From positions 46,454,998-46,516,997 of the forward strand of contig CM055102.1 in assembly GCA_029204225.1 (NCBI GenBank): a DNA stretch of 62,000 bases, in the 5' to 3' direction. The notes beneath the pieces were generated by a model, which searched no databases, was not told the DNA's origin, and worked only from the letters and a program-made list of their open reading frames with translations. The stretch comes from Diphasiastrum complanatum (taxonomy: Eukaryota; Streptophyta; Lycopodiopsida; Lycopodiales; Lycopodiaceae). Each line of letters starts with the position of its first letter. Position 1 is the first letter of the stretch. The translations under genes were made by a program, and so were the position numbers. This document shows positions 24,548 to 36,500 of the stretch, piece after piece.

Positions 24548-27500
24548 CTAAACACAAAACGAAGCACTATTAAATCATAAACAAGTCAATACACCTGTAA
24601 ACAAGTCAGTAGCATAGACAAATTTTACGCTGTAACCCCACATTTTTATGGTCCAGGACTAAGCAAATCTTTTTACACTCTATATAGCAACAATCTAAAA
24701 GCAAGACTAGGTAACAAGGGCAAAGTAGAGAGTGTTTTTCATGCAACCATCTCATGAAAAGGGTAGCATCAATCAACATAATAGAGCTGCAAGAATGTGA
24801 GAAAGCAAAACTAAAAGTTTCAAAGCTTGAGATCAATATGCTTTTTGAAAGTGGCACTTTTACAAGAGACACTTTGCCATGGCCAGTTGAAAAAGAACTT
24901 CATATTACCACATTCATGTCTACTCGAAGCTCCTCAAACCACGTTCGTGCATCCTTCTCTTTGAGTATGCATCCAATGTAAATGCAAGCAAGAGCTATCA
25001 CGTATGGAGGATACATAAGAATCAAATCAGTTCCATATGAATCATTGACAAGGGCCCTGCAGATAGTTGGAAACTCATTGGATTCATCTCAAAAAGTGAA
25101 AGCCAAAACTTCTATCTTGTCTGGAATGTATGCATTATGTATGTTGAGTGTCTTTTGATTGCATAATACTGCTATCCAACTAAACAAGCTCAAAAATGAA
25201 GAATAGTGCTCAGATATGCTTTTGTGAAGATCTTACTACAGGCTAAACAAAAAACAAGTTGACTGCTGCTATTTGGTTTTCCTCAGAAATAATTGAAGAA
25301 CAATAATCCAGACGCCAATAGGTGCCAAACAGACGCATGCAAAAGATAACAAAACCAGGCAGTTTGATCCAGAAACCCTGAATTTGAAGAAAGGACGAAT
25401 TAAAATAGAAGAAAGTCAATCAGCATGACAATGTCCACAAAACTAAAACCATTCGCATGTGCAATGGATTTGCAGAAAATGAAAATAGAAGCAGAACATA
25501 CATCAAATCAGAAATTTGCAGTTTGCTTGTTCCTGGATTTCATTTTGATGGTAATGTACATAAAAAACAGGAGCATCAGGTAACGTACATCATTAGAATG
25601 CAGATAATTGAGTGCATAGAAAATTTCGCAGCAAATGACTAGAAGGACGAGTAACTATCCAGTCAAATCTTGAACACTAATTACATTATGAACACACCAA
25701 AAGCTTCCTGTGCAAATTTACTGAGCACACTTTCATTAGAATGCAGATAATTGAGCTCATAAAGAATGAGATTGAGTAACATTTGCAGCAGCTGACTAGA
25801 AGGACTAACTACCCATCAAATCTTCAACACTTAGTACATTAAGAACATACCAAAAGCTTCCTTCCTGTACAAATTTACCGAGCACACTTTCAATCTATGC
25901 ATGTGACAATGGAGTCAGACACGAGATAATTTGAGCCTTGCATAAAAATGTACAAACTTGCTGGCTATTAGTGCTTCCATGACTACGCTGGTTTTCTGTC
26001 ATGGAGAGACAGCTAATACAAATGTACTGCCTTGACCTTTACAACTCTAGGAAATGAAGGCTTCCAAGATTTTCAAGATTATTTCTTAAATTCCTAATCA
26101 TGTAGATATCTCGAACATGCAAGTTGCGCAAATAGAAAAAACCCCTTGGTTCTTACAAGACCATAAAAGCAAAATGGCAAAAGACAGCTAAAATTACATT
26201 GACACTTCAAAAGATCCAATCATCAATTTAACAAAACAATATAAATAGGTAATAGAGAAAGGTCACATCAAGATTCTAAACCAGGGAAATGCAGTGGTAG
26301 ATACCACTGAAAGCTTCGCTGTGATTCTGACTCCCGAGTTTCCTACAATTCTGCACGCTTGAAATATAATCCAAAACAGATCAAGACTACACCGCAAGCA
26401 GTGAAACCATCAATGCTTGCAATCCACCACAAGCAAGCAAACCAGCAATGCCTCCACGAAACCAAAATCTAACTCCCTGCAAAAGTATCCTTTGAGGTTC
26501 ATTTAAATTTTGGTTGTTTATTATGAGCATTATTGCGCACCCACAAAGGAGCTTCATCTGTCACAGATACCTTTCAACCATCATGATCATGATCCAACTT
26601 TGTGTCCTTACTTCCGTGTTTTGAGATATATGTATTCTAAATCACGTGATCACTTGAAGAAATACGAATTATCTACCGAAGTCCCCATTTTTCTATAAAA
26701 TGGCAATTAAAATAGATATATAAGGATACTTTATCTGAAGACTTGTCAATACGAAGAAGGATTTAAAATTGTAAAAATACTGTTAAAGCTGGAAAGAATT
26801 CTTTTGACAAAGGCAACCAGCATCCAGGAGCTTTCCTTGTTAAAGTAGGTATCTTGTCATCCATACTCGAGCAAAATAAAAAATCACAAAGCCTTCCTTG
26901 GACACCAATAGGGATATTACTTCTTGCCAAATATATCTAGCTTTATTGTAGGAATCTAGACCAGTACTTTGACCATATGCAAATCCCGATACTAATTTTC
27001 ATCAATCGATAATAACATACAACAGTGAGAGAAAATAAAATTACTTTATAATAGAGATAAAAACCCAGTTCCATCAGTGTTAAAAACAAAGATATTTACC
27101 ACGTTGTTTGTATAAGTTCAGTTAGGCCCGCATCTTGTAATAACCTGCAATGGCAGACTTAAGTAAGAAATGGAAATTGAAATACAAGTATAACTTGAAA
27201 TCAGAACAATCAAAGTTTTGATATGTGGGAGGTCTCAAACAAGCAATCTATTTAGCTATCATTCAAACTCTAGTCTTGTAAGCTGGGTTCTGTAGCTATT
27301 ATCCATGTCACAACTGAATCCTCTGGCTCCTCTGCTGGATATGGCCTCCTCCTTTCCCATTTACAGGCATATCATGGAGTTGACTAGACTCTATTCGTCC
27401 GATGGCCCACCTAGTCCTCATTGAGACATATGACATAGCATCCTCCTTATTCTTTTTTCTACATTCTTTTGATATGTATTGTACCCTGCTTGAGCTAGCA

Positions 27501-30500
27501 ACTGGTTATTGGTCCTCCTGCTATCGTTTGTAATAATGAACTTGCAGGCCACTTCTTGGCTTCTCCAAGAAATATACATTTTCTACTTTTCATCCCCCCA
27601 AAACTGTTGGTACATCTGACGTGTGCAAGTGACATATGCCTCTCCCGACAAAACTAAAGCATAGTTAGGTCTTGATATTTTACGAATCAATGCAAGATTT
27701 ATATGTATCCTACTCCTAGCCACAAATTGGAACTGTTTTCAAAAAAGTTCTGAATGTAGTCATTCAAGGCATACCTTTTGAATACGATGGGGTGTGTGAG
27801 AGGTAAAAAGCTGCCCATGGGAGATTCACATTGATGCACGCTATTCTTGCAATGTTTTACACTTTGTTACCCTACTTGCTTCCAAACTTCAAAAAAGACT
27901 TCAAATGTTTGAATCTCAATGTAAATCTCAACCCCAATCTACTTGATCTGACTCCAGTGGTAAATATGACCTGAACTTTTTTCATCGACCAACATCACAA
28001 TTACATGCAATATCAAGAAGGCAAACATAAAAATGTGCCTTGATGGAATGGAAACATACTGAACCAAAGGGCGGTATGGATGGTAGATAACAAGGTAATA
28101 GTCCAAAGCTTCCAACAGCCGCATCTCCATTTCTAGGACATCTTTTATCTCATATCGAAATACTTTTTCATCTGGTGCTGTACCCTTCAACAAAGGCATA
28201 GAAGTACTTATGTTTAAAAAATGTAAGATTACCTGGACTAGAATGAACAAAAGAGTGATTCTGAAAAATGTGCAAAAATATAGGTCAAAGGTGAACGTTC
28301 ACAAATTAAAAAATACATAAGCAATGACACATTAAAGTTTGATGAAAATTACGTTCTTAAAAGTCATTTCTTAGTATACTTCACAAAACAAAAGACTTGT
28401 CAAATAGCTTGCAATCCTGATTTCTTATTATAAATAAATGTCCCGCGGTACTGGGTACCGCGGATCCCGGTACCGCGGGACCGTATTGGCACTGCGGTAC
28501 CATGATGGTACCGCGGTACCACAATATAATAATATTTTTAATATTTAATGTTTTTTTAAGTTTTTATTTACCTAAACCTACCTGCCCCCATTGCATTTCA
28601 GCTCAAATTTTTTTGCGCCCTCCTCCGCCCTTCCATCGCTGTTGTTTTTGCCTACCTACCTTCTGATTCCTTGCGTCGCCCTTCGCCCACGCAACGCCTT
28701 GCCTTGCATCTAACTTGCTTCGCCCTACCTTCGCCCATTTTCAGCGTCTCTCCAACAGTGAACCCTGCTGTTTTTTTTCCAGCAATCCATCCCTCATTTC
28801 ATCTGCAATGGTGCAATCCGACCTTTCCGGTCTGTGGGACGAGGTAGACATTGTCAGGCGGGTTGCCGACAAAGCCAACAAGACCGGTCAGAAGATTGTG
28901 CGCTGCCGATACTGTCTCGTCGAGTTTACTGCATCCCTCACTCGCCTTAAAGGCCATCTGCTCGGTGCACACGCCAAAAATGGTGCCACCTTGAATGCTG
29001 CCCCTTGTGGCAGCGACTACTGGACACCTACGGGCTGCGGCTCGTGGCAGGGGAGAACACCATTTCGGAGGGCATTCTCCGATTTTGCACTGCTCTTTAT
29101 GTGGCTGACCCAGAGTTGCTGCCTGCTTGGCTGGCACGCACGAGGAGAGGGAGTGCATCCTCCTCCGGTCCCTTTGCCCCTCAGACAGTTATGCCTCACG
29201 CACCCCCATCTGCTCAGATTCCGGTGGATCCTGTCCCATCGCGTCCGCCAGTTGCCACTGCGGTTCCACCACCACCCACTGTTGCTCACACTCCACCAGT
29301 CTACGATGGACTCTCTGCCACCCGAGCAGGCCCAGGATGCTACTGGGCGGGCCTTCGAGGATGTGGAAGAGATCCCTTCTTCCTTCCCTTCCCATCCGGA
29401 TGACCTCCTCAGCCAGCAGTTTTCGTACCCCATGCCAGATGTTGCCCCTCCACCAGTGCACCCCACCTATGCTGCTGCACCCATCCCTGCCAGTGCATCC
29501 CACTCTCTCCATTCCACGTCTACAGCCGATGCATCCACCAGTGCCCAGCCTGTCGCGTCATCGTCCATTCCCGTCACGGTTGGTGCACCGTGCTGGAGGT
29601 CCACCACCCGTCGCCCACCAGGGAGAGCCCTTGTGCAGCAGACCATTCGCGGCGTGCATCAGCCGCACATGGACAAAGAGGCCACACAGGCTGTGGCCAG
29701 TCTGATTTACGAGCTGAACCTGCCCTTTGCCATCACCGACTCTGAGCCCTTCAGAAGGGCCTTCCGCCTTGCACAGTCTGTCAGCCCTAGCTGGAGAGTC
29801 CCTAGTTCAGAGGTTGTCCGCACACACATGCTAAGGGATAGGGTTGAGTCACTGTCTAGAGAGATGGAGCCTCTACGTCGCCACTGGGCCACTTACGGTT
29901 GCAGCATCATGTCCGATGGCTGGACTGATGTCAGGAGGAGGCCGATCCTCAACATACTGGTCTCCAGCTGCATGGGCACACAGTTTTTGAGGGCAAGTGG
30001 ATTGCAGCAGGGGGGGGAGAGTCATATCTGCAGAGTTCATGTTTGATGTCATCAGGTCTTCCATCCTGTCCATAGGCCCACAGCATGTCGTCACAGTGGT
30101 GACGGACAATGCCACGAACTGCATTCAGATGGTTGTACTGCTAGAGGCCGAGTTCCCTCACATTGTTCACACCCCTTGTGCCGCGCACGGCATAGACCTT
30201 CTGATGGGGGACATAGGTGCACTTCCCTGGGTTAGAGCCATCGTTCGTGAGGCCCTCTTCCTGGTGACTTTTGTCACGAGGAAGAGGCTTGTTCTTGCCA
30301 TGTTCCGGGTGTTCAGCCATCTAGACCTCCGTAAGCCAGCCCCCACACGCTTTGCATTCGACTTGGTGGTCATCGACCGTCTGATCAGGTGCAGGGCGCA
30401 GCTTCTACAGATGGTTGCCAATGATCTTTGGTGTGCCAGTACATTTCCGCGCACTGAGGATGGGGAGCACTTTTCTTCCATGGTGAGAGGAGACCAGTTT

Positions 30501-33500
30501 TGGAGGGATGCACAGACATTGTCAGGACTGCTTCGACCACTCTACATTGTGCTCCGCATGGCTGATAGCGAGGGGTCGACACTTGGACTGGTGTATGAGC
30601 TCATGGACCGGATTGGACAGTTCCTGTAGCAGCCCATCTTGCAGCCAGAGAGGTAAGAGGTACAGTGTTGCAATTGACCTTTATCTTTTCAGTACTTGCT
30701 AGTTTGTTTTTCTGTCAATGTTAAGCTTTTTCGTAATGCCCTAAACCACATGCCCCTCACCTGCAGGATGACAGAGCTGAAGTTCATATGGGAGACGCGG
30801 TGGAACTACTTCCACAGGAGTATCCACAGCGTTGCACACATGCTGCATCCCCTCTTCCTCTCTCCGACACAGATCGCAGACAGGGAGCTCGAGGCCGATT
30901 GGCTTCAGTACATTCACAGAGTGGGTCCACACATAGGTTTGGATCCTATCAGGCTCATGGAGGAGCTCGCTGCATTTCGTTTCGACATGGGCACATTTGG
31001 CCACCCGGCTGCCCAGGATCCAGAGAGGAGGCAGCTACCCATTACCTGGTGGACCATGTTCGGTAGCACATACCCATCTATACATACAGCGTCTTGCACT
31101 GCGTGTCCTTTCTCACGTATGCATCTCATTTTATCCTCCATTGTTGTGTTTCGTTGAAGTTCCACCTCTGCCACAATGTGCTGAAGTATTTCAATGCACG
31201 CACCACAGGACTGTGCTGCCTCCGTGCGTGAGCGTGATTGGAGCACATGGGCACTCATTCACACGAGGAGAAAAAACCGGTTGTCAGTGAGTCAGTTGGA
31301 GCGGTTGGTGTTCTATAGCACCAACGCACGTCTCGCCAGGAGGCTTCCAACCATTACGAGCGCATTGCAGGTGATAAGCTAATCTTTCATAGCATGTTGG
31401 TTGAATCCTGGTATGTTGGTTTCATTTCTCGATAAAGTTGTCTCTCTGACATGCAAATTTTAAACCTTGCAGACGAAGATATCAGATTTGGAGCGCCATG
31501 TTGACTTGCCTACGGACAGCACCCATCCCATGCCTGCAGATGACCTGGGCACACAGTTGATGGCAGAGAGAGAGAGGGAGCTTGCCGAGATGAGAGAGAG
31601 AGAGCTTGGGCTTGAGCACGGAGAGCCCCCATTGTATGAGGCAGATGAGCCAGTGTCAGAGGATGAGCATGATGAGGATGAGCCCATTCGGGTTGTGTTT
31701 GCCAGACCAGAGAGGGATGAGGCAGATGATACAGGTGCAGGGCACACGCCACGGGCAGGGGTCACAGGTGCATCACGTGGCAGAGGTGGGACACATGGCA
31801 CAGGTTATACCGGCAGACAGGCAGGGCACACGGGGGGGGTAGTGGCATACCTACCTATGTCGACATGATGGAGGAGGCTCTTGATAGAGGGCAGAGTGGT
31901 TTAGATGCCGGTCCCGCAGATGTTTGGATGCGTGCAGCACAGAGTCATGGCCGTTACTAGACAGCACACCAGAGGAGGCACCTGATGACTTTCATTGCAC
32001 AGATTGGGAGGCCATGCAGGGTCTACAGGGTGCACATGATGAGGCACGGGATGAGGCTTGGGTTGATTTAGGGGTTGGTGCACAGGATGATTCAGAGGTT
32101 GGTGCACAGGATGATTTAGAGGCTGGTGCACAGGATGAGTCCCAGAGCCCAGAGCATTTGTATTCGGATGCCCAGCTGGCCGACTTGGTTGCCACATTGG
32201 ATTCAGAGGCCCAGCAGATGCCGAGTGTCAGGACAACCCCATCATCTCTTGCCAGCATGCCATACACAGAGTCCCAGCCAGAGCAGCCGCATGAGGTGCC
32301 TACAGTTCCTCCAGCTCCTCAGAGGGTGTATGTGCGTCGCACGGCTCCTCCAGTGCCACCGATGCCATTTAGGCCTGCAGCCCCTCCATCGCCGTCCACT
32401 TCTGCAACACCAGGTCTCCATGGCAGGCCACCATCTGTGCCCAGGTTTTCTCTTACAGCGCCCACATCCACAGTGGCTCCTCCAGTGGCAGCACCCACGT
32501 CACATCCTCCTCCTTTGGCAGCACCCAAGATGTACCAGTACCGGCCACCACAGCGCCCCTTTCAGTACATATCGCCACTGTACTTGCCTCCTGCACAGCC
32601 AGTTCCTCCACTTGCAGCAGCCCCACGGGCACACACTCCACGAGCTCATCCTCCTCGCTCAGTTGCACAGGGCGTTCCCTCTTTTGCTTCCCTATCCCAG
32701 CCGGCCTCAGCTTGGGCCCAGCCTAGCCAGCCAGGTGATTTGCATGGGGGTGACGAGGCATTGACAGCTCCTCTTGTCCGCAAGAGACCAGGAAGGCCCA
32801 AGGGTGCACCGAACAAGAAAGGCAAGGTACAGAAACTGCCAGGGAGGAGAGGACGACCACGCAGGGCTCCAGGTACAGGTAGAGGTGCAGTATCACAGCC
32901 AGTTGGAGCAGGTGTTGTTGGTTTGGCCTGCTTGGGGGCTGATTGGGAGGATGAGGATGACGAGTCTTCCCCCTCGGATACACGGGGCCCTGAGTTGTCT
33001 CCAGAGCATTCGTCTAAGTCAGAGCCAGAGCATTGATTGTGGCTCTGTTGTTTTAGTTTCAGTAGTTTGTCTCTAGCAAACGGTCTACCATTGTACTCAA
33101 ATGATTTTTCACATTTTATACAGTGTTTGGCCTACATTATTTGCTGCACATTGTGCGTATGTCGCTCTGTACATGTGATGCTTTATTTTATGTCGAAGAA
33201 TTCTATGTGCGTGTGTGAATCTTATTTTCATTTAATTTCGTTTGAAGTGAATGCTAGCTTCACATATATGCACCTACATCATGAGCACAACAATCACCCC
33301 TACACCCCAAACGACATTTCATAAACACATGTAATACATCTGCATTTAAAAAAATTACAGACATTGCATCTTACATGACCAGGCTCGCATTGCACAAAAA
33401 ACTACTATGTATATATTCAACCGTTGTATCAGGATAACATCACATATACTGTCATTTTTTTAAGCAGCCATCTAGTTATTTGCTGCACCATAAACTGCCG

Positions 33501-36500
33501 AAAACTACATAGCAACAGTCCGCCACATACGGCTGGACCTCATCTATTCTAAACATCCCTCATTGATCCTCCACCGACTCCTCGCCCTCGTCTGGTGCAT
33601 TGTTTTGTCGCTCTTGCTCTGCCTCCCGGTTAGCCCGAGCTGCCCCCTGGTTAGCCCGACGTCTGGCCGCCCTTTCCCTGACCATGATGAGCTGCCGTCG
33701 TGTGAAATTCATTCCGATCTGCTCATCCAGATCCAGCTCGACAGCGGGGACAGGACCCACAGCGGGGGCGGGTGGCTCCGGTTCCGGATTTCTCTGTCGA
33801 GTTTGTCGCAGCATCTCTCGGATATCTGCCTCTTGCTTCCGATGCCTCTCGTTGTGCCTTCGGATATCTTCCTCAAGCTTCCTCCTGGCTTCGCCCTCGG
33901 GCTTCGGTGGTATGCGCTCTGCCATCTCGATCGACCTTCTCCTCACAGCACCCTTGTCCTTGAACACCCTCTCATAGCACCCTGGCTCTCAAACAGCCTG
34001 TCACCGGCTCTCGCTTGCTCTCTCACTGTCTATCACTAGCTCTCTCACAGCCTCTGAAAATGCCGACCACAATGGCATTGTGAGTGCCTGTTTATCCCCA
34101 CAGCCTGATCAGGCCATGTGGATCCCCATCATCCCTCCATGTGCCTCTGTACCTGCCCCCATGTGATGCTCCCCCCTGTGTTGGTCTCCCATTGGGCCAT
34201 GGTCTGCTCACCCACAATGCCCATGTGCCTCTGTACTCTGTACATGTGATGCTACCCCCCTGTGTTGGTCTCCCATTGGCCCCTCGGTCTGCTCACTCGC
34301 AGTGCCCATGTGCCACTGCAACAGTCCCCTGCATCATGTACTGTACCCTCTTTTTTTACACCCTAAACCCCCTTTTTTTTACTTTTTTTTGTCCTTTTTT
34401 GGTAGTTAATATGCAAAAATTAAATATTAAAAATATTAAAAAATAAAAAAAATAATAAAAATGGTACCGCCCTGGTACCGCGGATCTCAGGGCGGTACCG
34501 TACCGGAGGTACCATTGATATGGTACCGGCGGTACCATACCTAGCGGTACCACGAGGTACTATGGTCAACAGCAAACAAATTGTTTTGTTTATAAGTTCA
34601 TGTAATAAGGATAATTGGTATATGGTTGCTTGTACTGGCATATTTTGATTATAGTATAGATAATAGGATATCAGGCATCCAAGTGAGTCCATTCGCCAAA
34701 TCTCCTAAAAAGGATTTGACTGATCAACAAGCCAGATGTCCTATGAGGTGGAAATTTGTGGGTACATGATGTAATAAGGTTGTGGAAACTCCTAGGAACC
34801 AGGCCTATGCGTCAATTTGACTGTCGAGTGATATGAGGTTATGGAGTTTATACGTCCAACAAGTCTGTCTCTTTATTAATCTCAGGTAATAGTACATAGA
34901 TCAACAAGCAAACATAAGAGCTACAAGTCTCCTCCCCATAGCTGCATAGGAATAAGATAGGGAATGCCAGGCAAGGCTCACATTACTCAAGCACCTCTTA
35001 ACCCTGACACATCCTAATGTCGACACATGGCTCATTCATAATACTACTCATTCCTAACTGCACCTCTAACTTCTCAATTACTACAAGACAAAAACTACTA
35101 GTAAAACAAGGGTCTTTGTCAAACACAATGGATCTAGGTACTCCATGAAGTTTGAACTAAATCATTCATCATATGCTGGAAAGTGGCTGGAGCATTGGTT
35201 AAACCGAACGGTAAAACCAAAAATTCATAATGACCAACCTTGTCCTAAAACCCATCTTCGATACATCATCTGGATGATAACCAGTTCACAAATCAATCTT
35301 AGTGAAGTACTTGGCTCCACCCAAACGATCAACTAGATCGTCCATTCTAGGCAACGAATATTTATTTTTTATGGTAACCTTATTCAGCCCCTTGTAGTCA
35401 ACGCACATCCGAAAAGTACCATCCTTCTTATCCTTCAAATAAACCGGCGCTCCCCATGGCGACTTACTAGGCCGAATGTGACCCATACGAAGATACTCCT
35501 CAATTTACCAAGTCACTTCCTCCTCTTCCTTCAAACTAAACAGATACGGTTGTCGGAAGATAGGCTGACTACCCAGAATTAATTCTATCTTATGATCTAC
35601 AGACCTAGACAGTGGTAGACCATGGGGAAGTTCACTAGGGAATACATCACCGAATTCTTGCTTTAAATCTGCTAACAATTGTTCCTCTTCATATTCATGA
35701 TCTAAATTACAACACTAATTTCCATCATTCACAATGAAATTACCATCAATAATTGAATTAGAACTATCATTCACATCAGAAGACTCAGAAACAATTCCAC
35801 TTGAGCAAGATTTTAAAAAAAGATAATAACAATCGAAATTGTGAGCTTCTTAATTCCGCCGTTGTAATCATCGCAAACTGAGTACAAGTATCATTTCCAA
35901 AGAAGGATACACTTTTACCACTACGCTCAATAAACTGTAACTTATGTTTCTTAAAATCGATATGCAAACTATCAGATTTACCAAAGAGCCACTCATATCC
36001 TAAAATTATGTCCGACTGGCCCAGGTTTAGAACATGAAACATAGCCTTGAAGATCTAGTTCCAATCCCGGAACCACCACGTCAAAAACTTCAGTATCCGC
36101 CCCCCACACAAGCTTAACCACATACCGTTGGTCACTTGGCTTGGTAGGCACCTGGAGTCTCTGTACAAGTTGAGAATTAATAAAGTTATGAGTACTACCT
36201 AAGTCAAACAACACATTCACATCTTTCCCTAACGATTTGCCTCTAACACGAAACAAATTGTTAGGACCAAAAGACAATGTACTGAATTGATATTCACAAG
36301 TAGCATTAATAACATCAATCTTCATTTTACCTGCCGGCAAATCGACCGTTGCAAGATTTGATGAGGACTTGTTCTTCGATGGGCATTCTTTAGCCAAATG
36401 GCCCACCTTGCTGCAATTAAAGCAAAGCCCTTGCTTAAAGGCATGTCTCACTGATGTCTTAGGTTTTTTCTTAATTTTCTTCACTGACTTGGGTTTCTGG

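Larger units (their letters stand above)
28443..34563 (+). mobile_element. hAT transposon copy 2, about 6.1 kb, full length
   Basis: Both ends carry clusters of GGTACC-centred palindromes (28,443-28,521 and 34,462-34,562), similar to the end of copy 1. Inside lie an intron-containing transposase on the plus strand, a downstream AT-hook open frame and a reverse-strand charged open frame. The element sits antisense in the large cyclin C intron. I could not find a clear 8-bp target duplication, so the outer boundaries may be off by some bases. Confidence 0.85.

Noticed and set aside
29017-29466. Minus-strand GC-rich frames opposite the hAT transposase, and their equivalents at 2329-2680
   Set aside because: Antisense of the conserved transposase linker; no motif and no conservation pattern of their own.
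32126-32764. 212-codon frame overlapping the AT-hook frame on the same strand
   Set aside because: High-GC repeats keep several frames open; this one lacks any motif, while the 31,924-33,036 frame has AT-hooks and coherent acidic and basic blocks.
28400-34600. 8-bp target duplication around hAT copy 2
   Set aside because: Compared flanks at 28,420-28,445 and 34,555-34,590; no convincing 8-bp match, so none is reported.
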